DNA from: a virus
Virus record (IMG/VR): IMGVR_UViG_3300032291_001802
Coordinates: 1 to 30,278 of that record
Length of the DNA stretch: 30,278 nt
Reading direction: 5' to 3' (one strand)
In this document: positions 21,398 through 29,961 of the stretch, in pieces
Layout: every line of letters starts with the position of its first letter
Numbering within the stretch: position 1 is the first letter of the stretch
The notes under the pieces: generated by a model
Databases searched by the model: none
Seen by the model: the letters and a program-made list of their open reading frames with translations, nothing else
Told to the model about the DNA's origin: nothing
Translations under genes and position numbers: made by a program

Positions 21398-22309
21398 ATG
21401 GAAGAGACAATAGAATCAAGTGAAATAGAAAGTAGTTCAGAACCAATCGAGTCAACAGAAGAAGTAGTAACACAAGAACCAATTGCAATACCTAAACTCA
21501 GAGAAGCAAAAGTAGATGTCGATGGTCATGTATTGCAAATCAATGAGAAGCAATTGAAAGCTTTGTGGGGATTGCCAGATAATGAAGACTTATCAGACAA
21601 GGAATTTAAGTCATTGGTCTCGGCATACAAAGCACAAAAGACGGCAGACCAAAGAAGCTTGCAGGCATCTAAACAAGAAAAGTTAGTCAAAGAGATTGCA
21701 GAACTAATCCAGAAAAATCCTTTTGAATTGCTCCAAAGAGCAGGTTATGATCCTAGAGAATTAGCAGAGCAATACTTGGCACAAGCTATAGAAGAGGATA
21801 TGCTTCCTGAAAGTGAGAAAGAACTGAAGAGGGTAAGACTAGAACGGGATGAACTGGAAAGGCAATATCGAGAAGAGATGACTCGACGTGAACAGGAGCA
21901 GGTCGATCAAGCACTTGTCCAGGCACAACAGGAAATCACTTCCCAGATCATTGACTCACTAGAAAACAGTACCCTTCCTAAGTCAGCAGATGTCGTGCGA
22001 AGAATTGCAAACTATATGTTGATTGCAGAACAGAGAGGATTGGCAATACATCCAAAGCAGGTTATACCTTTAGTTGAAGAGGATTTCAGGAATCTTAATT
22101 CTCAGATTTTAAAGTCTATGGATTCTACTAATCGGATTAATTACATTGGTGAGGATCTTCTCAAGCAGATCAGACAGGAGGATCTTGCCAGACTCAAAAA
22201 ACCTACCAGCAACTCAGTTCAATCTCAACCTAGATCGTTAAGAGAGACATCCAAGAAAATAACTAAAGACGAATGGAGAAAGCAGTTGGCGGAAAGAATT
22301 AAATCATAG
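21398..22309 (+). CDS. Scaffolding protein candidate
   Basis: The product is 303 residues lying between portal and major capsid protein, the normal place for scaffold. The N-terminal 30 residues are S/E/T-rich and disordered. A small folded region follows (KVDVDGHVLQINEKQLKALW). The centre is a long charged coiled coil (SEKELKRVRLERDELERQYR). The C-terminus is basic (SKKITKDEWRKQLAERIKS), as in P22-type scaffolds that bind coat through a basic helix-turn-helix. AAGGAG precedes the ATG. A strong terminator follows the stop. There is no protease motif. Confidence 0.75.
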   Translation: MEETIESSEIESSSEPIESTEEVVTQEPIAIPKLREAKVDVDGHVLQINEKQLKALWGLPDNEDLSDKEFKSLVSAYKAQKTADQRSLQASKQEKLVKEIAELIQKNPFELLQRAGYDPRELAEQYLAQAIEEDMLPESEKELKRVRLERDELERQYREEMTRREQEQVDQALVQAQQEITSQIIDSLENSTLPKSADVVRRIANYMLIAEQRGLAIHPKQVIPLVEEDFRNLNSQILKSMDSTNRINYIGEDLLKQIRQEDLARLKKPTSNSVQSQPRSLRETSKKITKDEWRKQLAERIKS

Positions 22310-22319
22310 TTGGTGTTTG

Positions 22320-22342
22320 TGGGCAGTGATGCCCATTTTTTT
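22320..22342 (+). terminator. Rho-independent terminator after the scaffold gene
   Basis: TGGGCA (22320-22325) pairs with TGCCCA (22330-22335) around loop GTGA, followed by seven T (22336-22342). This is a textbook intrinsic terminator, placed 11 bases after the scaffold stop and just before a new promoter, so capsid-gene transcription is reset here. Confidence 0.85.
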
Positions 22343-22351
22343 AAAAATGAC

Positions 22352-22379
22352 TTGACAACTTTTTTAATATGGTCATAAA
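22352..22379 (+). promoter_or_regulatory. Major capsid gene promoter candidate
   Basis: A perfect -35 box TTGACA (22352-22357), a 16-bp spacer and CATAAA (22374-22379) follow the terminator directly. A separate perfect TATAAT at 22428-22433 lacks a good -35 but could be a second -10. Either would drive the highly expressed coat gene. Confidence 0.6.
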
Positions 22380-22516
22380 AGTATCAATGGTCTCATTAGA
22401 TCTCCTATAAGCGAAAAACTTACACGCTATAATTACAACAAGGGTCAACCTGATTCGATATACCGAGAGACAAGAACTCTTTAAAATCTTATTATTAAAT
22501 TTATCGAGGTATAACG
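22380..22516 (+). promoter_or_regulatory. Structured leader of the major capsid gene
   Basis: This is about 137 bases without a gene. A bulged stem pairs TATAAGCG (22406-22413) with CGCTATA (22425-22431). TATACC (22459-22464) can pair with GGTATA (22508-22513), covering the ribosome site GAGG. An alternative helix, CGATA (22456-22460) with TATCG (22502-22506), excludes the first. Translational control of coat synthesis is possible but unproven. Confidence 0.4.
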
Positions 22517-24076
22517 ATGAGCGCAAACACACTAGCCACACTTAACGGTTTCTATAAACAAATTTACGGTGACTCCTTAGTCAATCTAATCCCAGAGTCT
22601 GCAAAATTTATCAAAGAAGTTCCATTTGAAAGACGTAAAAAACTTGGGGATTTCTATAATGTCCCAGTGGTTCTCCAAGCTGAACAAGGCTTTACGTATA
22701 ACGATGGGGATGGAACTGCTTTTGCTCTTAATGGTGCATTGGCAATGGGTACAAAAAACGCACAAGTAAGAGGTGCGGAAAAAGTTCTCCAATCTCAAAT
22801 TTCCTACAAAGCAGCAGCAGCAGCAACTTCAAACAAAGAAGCTTTTGCAGATGCTACTTCTACTCTATTTGAAAACATGGTCGAGTCAATGTCTAATAGA
22901 CTGGAACTCTCTTCATTTTACGGTCAGTCAGACATTGCAGAAGGTCGAGGAAGTGTTGCATCTGCTTCTACTACAGGAGTGGGAGCATCTTTTGGGGTGG
23001 CTACTTATACAAGAGCTACAACTACAGCAACGATTACAACAACATCGCCTCATGGTTTGGTGGCAGGTCAAAAAGTATATTTTACCGATGATGCAGGAAA
23101 CTCTGTAGTACCAACCACGGGTCTAGTTTTATCAGGGCCAACAGCAACAACTTTTACATTAACTGTTAACACTGGAACTAACGCATCTGCACAAGCTTGC
23201 ACAATTGCTCCTTTCGTGAGAACTGGATCTGCAACAGATTCTTTTTGGTTTTACGTAGACAGAAATCAGTGGTCAACAGGATTATGGGCAGGTAAAGTAG
23301 GAGCTGAATTACAGATTTTTTACGATGACAACACTACTCTTATTTCTTCTTTAGCTAACTCAGTATTGACTGTTGCGGCAATTGATCCACAATACAAAAG
23401 AATTCGTATTACAAGCACATCTACTGGGACTACAGCTATCGAGACAGCAGCAGGAACAAAAGCTAATTTTGATACTGGTTTTAAAGTATATTTCAATGGG
23501 ACTTACACAGGATCTGCTTATAAAGATTTTGTTGGAATTGATAAAATTATCACTACTTCAGGAACTCTTTTTGGTATTGATAACACTGTTTACTCTTTGT
23601 TCAAAGGAAATGAGTATACTGCAAGTGGTGCTTTATCTCTCAACAGTATCATAGCAGCTACTGAAAATGCAGTGGCTCAAGGTCTTATGGAAGATGTTTG
23701 TGCTTATGTTCCAATTTCATCTTGGAATACATTAGCATCAACCGAAGCAGGTTTGAGAAGGTATGACTCTTCTTACAAAAACAGTATTGCAGAAAATGGA
23801 GTACAGAAACTTGCATTCTATGGTGCAAATGGTAAGATTGAAATTGAACCACACCCAATCTTGAAAGCAGGCGAAGTTTTCATAATTCCTAAAAAGGAAT
23901 TCATCAGAGTAGGATCAACAGACGTAACCTTCCAAACACCTGGTATGGATGCAACTGAGATCTTCTTACAACTTCCATCTAACGCAGGGTATGAAGTTCG
24001 TGCTTATGCAGATCAAGCTTTACTTTGTATGGCTCCTGCTAAATGTACTAAAGTTACTGGATTTACAGTATCGTAA
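22517..24076 (+). CDS. Major capsid protein with inserted beta-domain
   Basis: The product is 519 residues. The N-terminal arm (YKQIYGDSLVNLIPESAKFI) and ERRKKLGDFYNVPVVLQAEQG, the spine helix region (TSTLFENMVESMSNRLELSS) and the C-terminal P-domain (KIEIEPHPILKAGEVFIIPK followed by KEF) fit the HK97 fold. Residues about 160-235 form a threonine-rich beta-module (TTTSPHGLVAGQKVYFTDDA, then TATTFTLTV) not part of that fold. Another beta-rich stretch extends to about 360. The insertion explains the large size and may act as a built-in decoration domain, like the I-domain of P22 coat. Scaffold lies upstream, and an own promoter fits high expression. Confidence 0.88.
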   Translation: MSANTLATLNGFYKQIYGDSLVNLIPESAKFIKEVPFERRKKLGDFYNVPVVLQAEQGFTYNDGDGTAFALNGALAMGTKNAQVRGAEKVLQSQISYKAAAAATSNKEAFADATSTLFENMVESMSNRLELSSFYGQSDIAEGRGSVASASTTGVGASFGVATYTRATTTATITTTSPHGLVAGQKVYFTDDAGNSVVPTTGLVLSGPTATTFTLTVNTGTNASAQACTIAPFVRTGSATDSFWFYVDRNQWSTGLWAGKVGAELQIFYDDNTTLISSLANSVLTVAAIDPQYKRIRITSTSTGTTAIETAAGTKANFDTGFKVYFNGTYTGSAYKDFVGIDKIITTSGTLFGIDNTVYSLFKGNEYTASGALSLNSIIAATENAVAQGLMEDVCAYVPISSWNTLASTEAGLRRYDSSYKNSIAENGVQKLAFYGANGKIEIEPHPILKAGEVFIIPKKEFIRVGSTDVTFQTPGMDATEIFLQLPSNAGYEVRAYADQALLCMAPAKCTKVTGFTVS

Positions 24077-24088
24077 GACAACCAAACT

Positions 24089-24113
24089 GAGAGGAGATAA
24101 TACTCCTCTCTTT
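24089..24113 (+). other. Perfect 8-bp hairpin after the capsid gene
   Basis: GAGAGGAG (24089-24096) pairs with CTCCTCTC (24103-24110) around loop ATAATA, followed by only three T. It may be a weak terminator or an RNA-stabilising or processing hairpin that sets the ratio of coat to downstream proteins. Confidence 0.6.
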
Positions 24114-24135
24114 GCAATACTAAAAGGAGAATAGA

Positions 24136-24204
24136 ATGTACGGAAAAAAATCAGGCTCTAAGATGCCCGTTAAGAAACCTATGTCCAAAAAGAAAGGAAA
24201 GTAA
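24136..24204 (+). CDS. Lys/Met-rich 22-residue microprotein
   Basis: The product is 22 residues, starting MYGKKSGSKMPVKKPMSKKK. AAGGAG (24123-24128) precedes the ATG at good spacing, and its stop abuts the fibre start (TAAATG). I recall very short basic proteins after the coat gene in many phages. Such a peptide could bind packaged DNA or the inner capsid, but that is speculation. The ribosome site is the main support. Confidence 0.6.
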   Translation: MYGKKSGSKMPVKKPMSKKKGK

Positions 24205-25308
24205 ATGTCCGTTACGGTAAATGTAAATGGAGTAGCAATATCATATCCCCAAACAGGAGATTCTGAGTGGGGAGATGAAGCTACAGACTTTGCAATACAG
24301 ACAGGGTCTGCACTAGGAAAGATTGGATTATCAACAGGAACATCTGTAGATATCACAAGTACTCTCGACGTGACAGGAGCAACAACTCTTGACTCAACTT
24401 TGACAGTTGCAGGTACTACTACTCTAAACGGAACAGCAAATTTAAATGGAAATACAAATTTAGGCAATGCAACAAGTGACACAATAGCAGTTACTGGAAT
24501 ATTAAATGTAGACTCTGGAACTTTGTATGTCAATCCTACCGATAACAAAGTAGGCATTAACGATTCTACTCCATCTGAAGCATTGGATGTGACTGGAAAT
24601 GCATTGATTAGTGGAACTCTTGGAGTGACAGGAAATGCTACATTTACAGGTGATGTAATAACATCAATAGTAAAGGCTTCAGGTAGCGGAGGATTGACTA
24701 TTGATAGTAATGGCGGAACAGATGTTGCATTATTTGGAGCAGGAGGTGGGTCAGGAACAACTCTCTATGGTGGTCTAAACGGTACTACAGCAACCTTTAG
24801 TGGTGTCATATATGCAGATGATGACACAACAGCCAATACTCCAGTAATATCATTTACAGGAGATACAAATACAGGTATAGGTCGTAGTGCAGCAGATACT
24901 TTAGATTTTGTAACAGGAGGAGTATCACGAGCTAGAATATCATCTGTTGGTTTACAATCTTCTGTTGTTCCAGATTTATCAGGAAGTAATACAACTCTAT
25001 TTCCTGAATACAAGTGTAGAGCATGGGTAAATTTTGGTTATGTGGGATCTTCTATGGTAACGAGAGGAAGCGGGAATATCAGTAGTGTTGCAAGAACTGG
25101 TACAGGAGAATATACCGTTAATATAGATATAGATATGCCTGATATAAATTATGCCGTATTGCTTGGGCAACAAAGAACAGCATCTTCTAGTGATGTGGGA
25201 ATGCAAGGTAATAATTCAAATTTAGTTGGGAGTACAAAATTAACGACTTATAATACAGTAGGTGCTCCTACGGATTTTGAATCGATTATGGTAGGTATAT
25301 TCAGATGA
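24205..25308 (+). CDS. Fibre protein (tail or head fibre)
   Basis: The product is 367 residues. The N-terminal anchor (MSVTVNVNGVAISYPQTGDS followed by EWGDEATDFA) resembles attachment regions of many environmental phage fibres. Residues about 45-150 are T/G/N/L beta-repeats (VTGATTLDSTLTVAGTTTLN) with a KVGINDSTPSEALDVTGNAL motif typical of trimeric fibre shafts. The C-terminal domain (CRAWVNFGYVGSSMVTRGSG, then TGEYTVNIDIDMPDINYAVL) matches a fibre tip module I have seen in phage fibres. A tail-assembly chaperone-like gene follows two genes downstream. It is encoded between coat and adaptor instead of after the nozzle, so a head-fibre role is also possible. Confidence 0.75.
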   Translation: MSVTVNVNGVAISYPQTGDSEWGDEATDFAIQTGSALGKIGLSTGTSVDITSTLDVTGATTLDSTLTVAGTTTLNGTANLNGNTNLGNATSDTIAVTGILNVDSGTLYVNPTDNKVGINDSTPSEALDVTGNALISGTLGVTGNATFTGDVITSIVKASGSGGLTIDSNGGTDVALFGAGGGSGTTLYGGLNGTTATFSGVIYADDDTTANTPVISFTGDTNTGIGRSAADTLDFVTGGVSRARISSVGLQSSVVPDLSGSNTTLFPEYKCRAWVNFGYVGSSMVTRGSGNISSVARTGTGEYTVNIDIDMPDINYAVLLGQQRTASSSDVGMQGNNSNLVGSTKLTTYNTVGAPTDFESIMVGIFR

Positions 25309-25514
25309 AATTAATTGTGTATACACAATCAAACAATCAAGTAGCAGTTATGATTCCATGTAGTGTAAGATTAACATTTGTAGAAATAGGAATTAAAGAT
25401 GTTCCAAAAAATATTCCTTTTTGGATTGTTAATGAAAGTGAATTTCCTAACACTCCTCAAGAAACATGGAAACTTGAAAATATGGGTCAACCAGATGGAA
25501 TAGGTACTGCATGA
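25305..25514 (+). CDS. Small fibre-associated protein
   Basis: The product is 69 residues, starting MKLIVYTQSNNQVAVMIPCS, then DVPKNIPFWIVNESEFPNTP. This pattern (short strand, V-A-V-x-I-P, then D-V-P-x-x-x-P-x-x-I-V) is familiar from small proteins found beside fibre chaperones in many phages. I know no experimental function. It overlaps the fibre stop by 4 bp (ATGA) and the chaperone start by 4 bp, so the three are probably made together. Confidence 0.6.
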   Translation: MKLIVYTQSNNQVAVMIPCSVRLTFVEIGIKDVPKNIPFWIVNESEFPNTPQETWKLENMGQPDGIGTA

Positions 25515-25735
25515 TAATTACTAACCAAGAAAAACTATCTAAAATACAAAAAGATTTATGTGAATCAAAAGCAAAAGAATTAATTTCTAAAAGTGATTGG
25601 TCTGTACTACCAGATGTAAACTTACAAAACAAATCAGAGTTTGAAAGATATCGTTCTACGTTAAGAAATCTTATTTTAGATCCAATAGAAGACCCTATCT
25701 TTCCTGTAGAACCAACACCAATATGGAGTAATTAA
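25511..25735 (+). CDS. Tail fibre assembly chaperone-like protein
   Basis: The product is 74 residues. The pattern SKSDWSVLPDVNLQNKSEFE, then RYRSTLRNLIL and ending FPVEPTPIW, matches the phage tail assembly chaperone family (T-D-W-x-x-x-P-D, then Y-R-x-x-L-R-x-x, then P-x-P). Such proteins assist folding or trimerisation of fibres. Its place just downstream of the fibre gene agrees. The ATG overlaps the previous stop. The conserved D-W and Y-R-x-x-L-R residues are intact. Confidence 0.75.
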   Translation: MIITNQEKLSKIQKDLCESKAKELISKSDWSVLPDVNLQNKSEFERYRSTLRNLILDPIEDPIFPVEPTPIWSN

Positions 25736-25736
25736 A

Positions 25737-25892
25737 ATGGGACAAAAGAAAGGTTTGTATGACAATATACATGCAAAGAGAAAACGTATAGAAGCAGGGT
25801 CAGGAGAAAGAATGCGATCTACTAAAAATCCTAATTCTCCAAGTGCAAAAGATTTTAAACAAGCAGCAAAGACTGCAAAGAAAAAAAAGTAG
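25737..25892 (+). CDS. Basic 51-residue protein of the GLYxNIHAKRKRI type
   Basis: The product is 51 residues. It begins MGQKKGLYDNIHAKRKRIEA, then G-S-G-E-R-M-R-S and ends in a lysine run. I recall the G-L-Y-x-N-I-x-x-K-(R/K)-x-R-I-x-x-G-S-G-E motif in small proteins of many phages, near head and tail genes, without a known role. The basic character suggests DNA contact in the virion. It begins 2 bases after the chaperone stop, with GGAG (25725-25728) upstream. Confidence 0.65.
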   Translation: MGQKKGLYDNIHAKRKRIEAGSGERMRSTKNPNSPSAKDFKQAAKTAKKKK

Positions 25893-25902
25893 GGAGATTA
25901 AA

Positions 25903-26199
25903 ATGCCTGGAATAATGAAGCAAGCAAAATTAAAAGCAATCATGGATATTATATCGCAGATGGATGATCTTGAAATGGATCGTATGATGCCTAAAGAGAT
26001 GGAACAAGAAAAGATGTACGACATGGAAGAAAAGCCAGTCAAGAAAGGCATAACAATTATGAAACTGGAATCTTCCAAGAAACCCAAAATGGAAATGGAA
26101 GAAGAAGGTGAAGAGATGGAAGAAGATGATGATGAGGAAATTGACCCACTCTCTTCGCTTGCCAGACTTAAAGAGAGACTCAAAAAAGGCAGAATGTAA
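25903..26199 (+). CDS. Met/Glu-rich acidic protein
   Basis: The product is 98 residues from ATG 25903, chosen because GGGAG (25892-25896) lies 6 bases upstream. An in-frame ATG at 25843 lies within the preceding gene. The N-terminal 35 residues are helical (IMKQAKLKAIMDIISQMDDL). Residues about 60-80 are a strongly acidic run of E, M and D, and a basic helix ends the chain. Acidic, probably disordered proteins before an adaptor gene may be scaffold- or head-completion-like, but no family is recognised. Confidence 0.55.
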   Translation: MPGIMKQAKLKAIMDIISQMDDLEMDRMMPKEMEQEKMYDMEEKPVKKGITIMKLESSKKPKMEMEEEGEEMEEDDDEEIDPLSSLARLKERLKKGRM

Positions 26200-26203
26200 T
26201 TAA

Positions 26204-27085
26204 ATGGATTTTACGTCCACAGGTCTAATATCACAGATTAAGAGGCGTGCATTAATTCCTACTTCTCAGAATCTATTTAGCAATTCAGATTTTATCGACA
26301 TGCTCAATGAAGAATTACAAAATAGAATCGTTACATACATAATGTCTGTTCGAGAAGATTATCTTCTGAAATACAATGACATTTTACAAGATGGTTCAAC
26401 CAAAGAATTTACTATTCCCTACAATGCTATAGGTAACAAATTAAACTCAGTATCACTATACGACAATAGAGATCCAAATAGTTTCAACATTAGCCATGTT
26501 CCCAGACTTGCACTCTCTCAGATCAATGAGATGGCAGGATACTACTTAGAGGGAAACAAAATTAAAGTCACTCCACAGGCTTTTAATAGTGGGTATCTCA
26601 GAGTGTACTACTATAGAAGACCATCGGACATAGTTCCATTGACTTCGGTGGGTCTTATCAGTTCTATTTCCACAAATACTTCCATCACTTGTGCATCTCT
26701 TCCTAATACTATTACAACTGGAACAGAGATTGATATAGTAAGTAATGACTCACCATTCCAGACGATCAAGTCAGTCACAGCAGGGACAGTCGCAGGGAGT
26801 GTGATTAATTTATCCGATACTAGCGACATTGAAACTGGATTCTATGTATGCCTAAAAGATCAATCTCCTTATGCACAGATAGTTCAAGATGTTATACCCT
26901 TATTGATCCAAGCAGTAGTTGTTCGTATTATGGAATACATGGGAGACAACAATGGACTACAGGCATCACTATTGACTTATGCACAGATGGAAAGTGACAA
27001 TAGAAATCTAATATCTCCAAGAGTAGATGGACAACCTAAAAAAATAGTATCATCCAAGAGATTGCAAAGGCATCTAGTATGGTGA
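26204..27085 (+). CDS. Adaptor (head-to-tail connector) protein
   Basis: The product is 293 residues. The N-terminal helices (GLISQIKRRALIPTSQNLFS, then IDMLNEELQNRIVTYIM) and the beta-region KEFTIPYNAIGNKLNSVSLY resemble podovirus adaptors (T7 gp11 / P22 gp4-type), which ring the portal and receive the nozzle. Residues about 148-218 are a beta-rich module (SSISTNTSITCASLPNTITT, then GTVAGSVINLSDT) that seems inserted before the C-terminal helices (IVQDVIPLLIQAVVVRIMEY). The nozzle gene follows after 4 bp. No catalytic motif is seen. Family placement is by motif pattern and position. Confidence 0.7.
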   Translation: MDFTSTGLISQIKRRALIPTSQNLFSNSDFIDMLNEELQNRIVTYIMSVREDYLLKYNDILQDGSTKEFTIPYNAIGNKLNSVSLYDNRDPNSFNISHVPRLALSQINEMAGYYLEGNKIKVTPQAFNSGYLRVYYYRRPSDIVPLTSVGLISSISTNTSITCASLPNTITTGTEIDIVSNDSPFQTIKSVTAGTVAGSVINLSDTSDIETGFYVCLKDQSPYAQIVQDVIPLLIQAVVVRIMEYMGDNNGLQASLLTYAQMESDNRNLISPRVDGQPKKIVSSKRLQRHLVW

Positions 27086-27089
27086 CTCT

Positions 27090-29546
27090 ATGCAAGTTTT
27101 AAATCTTAAAATAGCAGGTCTTTATACCAATCCTAATCAGTTTTCTGAGATACCAGAAGGAGCATTGATCCAAGCAGACAACATTCAGATTGACAAGGGA
27201 TCAGTAGCAGAACCAAGAAGGGGACAAGCTAAATACGGACAGATGCCATCTTCTTATACTGGAGTTATTGATGCACTATTTGAATATGACGATAAACTTC
27301 TAGCCAGTTATGACAATAAGATTGCGTATGACAATGGTAGTGGAACATTCACAGCATACACAGATCCATACTCGGCACAGTCAGGATATAGAATAAAATC
27401 AACCAAAGCTAATAAGAATTTTTATTTTACTACTACCCAGAATATTAAGAAGATTTCAGTATTAGCAGATGAGCCAATCTCGGCAGGTGTGCCAAGGGCA
27501 TTAGATGCAAGTCTTTCTGTAGTGGCAGGAAGTTTTCTTCCTAATGATAAATCAGTGTGTTACAGGTTTGTTTGGGGCTATAGAGATGCCAATGATAATT
27601 TACTTTTAGGGGCTCCAAGTGGGAGAGCAGTAATAGTCAATGAATCAGGCGGAACAAAAGATGTTAGTGTTACATTATATATTCCAGACAATATACTAGA
27701 AGGATATTTCTTCCAAGCTTATAGATCTGCAATTGTCGACAAAACAATAGAACCGTCAGACGATTTACAACTAGTATATGAAGGGGTGGCAACTTCTACA
27801 GATATAACAAATGGCTATGTAACTTTTACCGATATTACTCCAGACGATCTAAGAGGAGCAGCACTCTACACCAATCCAACACAAGAAGGAATCTTACAGG
27901 CTAATGATGAACCTCCTTGTGCTACAGATATTTGTACTTTTAAGAATATGACTTTCTATGCAAATACTAAGTCTAAGCAAAATATATTTATCACTCTTAT
28001 AGCAGTATCATCTACACCTTCCTCTGCAAGTACTACAAAATTAGTTTACAACGATACTATTACAGTAAACAGTATTACATATACAGCACAATCAACAGAA
28101 AATTCAGCAACTGGACAATTCAAACTTACAAGTTCAGGGACAGACGCAAGTAATATAGCAGACACTGCAAAAAGTCTTGTTAAAATTATTAATCTTAGAC
28201 AGGCTAATGTGAGCGCTTATTATATTTCTAACTTTGGAGACTTGCCAGGTAAAATACAAATTATAGCCAATGATTATGCACTTTCTCAGTTTGCAGTTAT
28301 ATCATCAAAGGCTCAGTGTTGGAATCCTGTATTGCCATCAAGTGGAACAGACAATTCATCTACTAACGATGTAAATCCAAATAGAATTTATTTTAGCAAA
28401 ACACAGCAACCAGAAGCAGTACCGATACTTAATTATCTTGATGCAGGAGTAGCAACAGATCCTGTAATAAGAATTATTCCATTAAGAGATTCTGTTTTTG
28501 TTTTAAAAGCTAATGCAATCTTTAGGATAATTGGCGAAGATCCTACTTCATTAAGAATCTCATTATTTGACAATACGGTTTCCCTTATTGCAACAGAGTC
28601 GGCAGTCGAAATGAATAATCAAATCTATTGCTATACAGATCAAGGAATAGTCGCAGTTAGCGACAATGGAATACAAATTATATCCAGACAGATAGAAGAC
28701 CAAATCCAACAAGCAGAAATACTAACCAATTTTCAAACTCTTTCTTTCGGTGTGAGTTATGAAGTAGATAGGAAATACATATTCTATTGCAAAAAAATAG
28801 AGACCGATACTTATCCTACTCATGCCTATGTTTTCAACTTCTTTACCAATGCTTGGACTAAATATATTAATAATCGTTCATGTGGTATCACATTTGATAA
28901 TAAATTATACATGGGTGGAGTCGATGGATATATATACAGGGAGAGAAAACAATTAAACTCTTCAGACTATGTCGATGATGTTTACAATGTAACTATCAAT
29001 AGTATCTCAGGAAATGTCATAACCTTGGCAAGTGCTACCAATGTAGCCGTCAACATGGTACTTGCAAAAGGAAACATATACTCAGTTATAACAGTAAAGG
29101 CTGGAAACAATATCACAGTAGAGTCAGGCGTGGGATTTACTACAGGAGCGGCTTTTGTTTATGAAGCTATTGAATCTATAATAGAATGGAGTCAAAATAG
29201 TATTCAAAACCCAGGTATTCTAAAACATTTTAGAGAAGTGACAATGTTGTTTAGAACAGCAGACTTTTCTTCTATTGAACTTGGGTTCTCTTCAAACTTT
29301 GATCCTAATCCAGAGTATACAGAAGTATCTCCTTTGAGGTCAGACCAATGGGGGTCTTTTGCGTGGGGATCAATTCCATGGGGTTTTGGTTCTGGATTGG
29401 CTTACCCGATACGAACATACATTCCATTGCTTAAAAGACGTGCTTCATGGATATTCTTTAAAGTGAGATCTAAGAAAGCACAGTCTTATTTTGCAATACA
29501 AGGTCTGAGTGTGCAATACGAAAACATGTCGGAGAGGTTCAAATAG
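27090..29546 (+). CDS. Tail nozzle / tail tube protein
   Basis: The product is 818 residues, close to T7 gp12 nozzle size. The N-terminus (NLKIAGLYTNPNQFSEIPEG, then ALIQADNIQIDKGSVAEPRR) is the typical opening of podovirus nozzle or stabilisation proteins, followed by beta-propeller-like repeats (DDKLLASYDNKIAYDNGSGT). Residues about 300-424 form an inserted domain. Residues about 630-692 hold a beta-module (ISGNVITLASATNVAVNMVL). A tryptophan-rich W-G-S-F-A-W-G-S-I-P-W-G patch lies near 750. It would assemble below the adaptor to form the tail tube. Confidence 0.75.
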   Translation: MQVLNLKIAGLYTNPNQFSEIPEGALIQADNIQIDKGSVAEPRRGQAKYGQMPSSYTGVIDALFEYDDKLLASYDNKIAYDNGSGTFTAYTDPYSAQSGYRIKSTKANKNFYFTTTQNIKKISVLADEPISAGVPRALDASLSVVAGSFLPNDKSVCYRFVWGYRDANDNLLLGAPSGRAVIVNESGGTKDVSVTLYIPDNILEGYFFQAYRSAIVDKTIEPSDDLQLVYEGVATSTDITNGYVTFTDITPDDLRGAALYTNPTQEGILQANDEPPCATDICTFKNMTFYANTKSKQNIFITLIAVSSTPSSASTTKLVYNDTITVNSITYTAQSTENSATGQFKLTSSGTDASNIADTAKSLVKIINLRQANVSAYYISNFGDLPGKIQIIANDYALSQFAVISSKAQCWNPVLPSSGTDNSSTNDVNPNRIYFSKTQQPEAVPILNYLDAGVATDPVIRIIPLRDSVFVLKANAIFRIIGEDPTSLRISLFDNTVSLIATESAVEMNNQIYCYTDQGIVAVSDNGIQIISRQIEDQIQQAEILTNFQTLSFGVSYEVDRKYIFYCKKIETDTYPTHAYVFNFFTNAWTKYINNRSCGITFDNKLYMGGVDGYIYRERKQLNSSDYVDDVYNVTINSISGNVITLASATNVAVNMVLAKGNIYSVITVKAGNNITVESGVGFTTGAAFVYEAIESIIEWSQNSIQNPGILKHFREVTMLFRTADFSSIELGFSSNFDPNPEYTEVSPLRSDQWGSFAWGSIPWGFGSGLAYPIRTYIPLLKRRASWIFFKVRSKKAQSYFAIQGLSVQYENMSERFK

Positions 29547-29960
29547 ATGGCTTCTCTCCCAACACTCACAAGGATACAAAAAGAGGATCTAGGACAAGAT
29601 GCGCCAGATTGGATCAATGGCATACTTTCAGTCATGAATCAATTTATGGAAGAAATCTATCAGTCTTACAATAGGAATCTTACTATACCTGAAAACGTAG
29701 CAGGACAGATTAAGACTTTGGATGTTGTCACTACTAGTACTTATACAAGTGGGGACTTTGCAGAAATTAGATTTTCTTCTGAACTAAAAAGAAGAATGAA
29801 CATCCTTTTAATTGGTCAAGTAGTACAGAGTGATGATCCAACCACAAAATATGATTATTGTTTTCCTTCATGGGAAGACAATAACGGAACTATTGTAGTC
29901 AGATATATTTCTGGACTAGCAAACAGTAAAAAATACAAAATAACATTCTTAGGAATATAA
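29547..29960 (+). CDS. Small tail protein candidate
   Basis: The product is 137 residues. The helical N-terminus (RIQKEDLGQDAPDWINGILS, then VMNQFMEEIYQSYNRNLT) is followed by a beta-rich C-terminal half (SGDFAEIRFSSELKRRMNIL). A short helix plus beta-barrel arrangement resembles small proteins that follow nozzle genes and bind fibres or plug the tail. It begins 1 base after the nozzle stop and ends just before the ejection-protein gene at 29962. No specific function can be read. Confidence 0.6.
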   Translation: MASLPTLTRIQKEDLGQDAPDWINGILSVMNQFMEEIYQSYNRNLTIPENVAGQIKTLDVVTTSTYTSGDFAEIRFSSELKRRMNILLIGQVVQSDDPTTKYDYCFPSWEDNNGTIVVRYISGLANSKKYKITFLGI

Positions 29961-29961
29961 T

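Noticed and set aside
22773-23654. Alternative plus-strand frames within the capsid gene
   Set aside because: They are Q/L-rich frame shadows of the capsid gene with no ribosome site.
25800-26183. 127-codon minus-strand frame rich in S and I
   Set aside because: It is antisense to the acidic E/M/K-rich gene and its low-complexity composition is a direct mirror of that gene.
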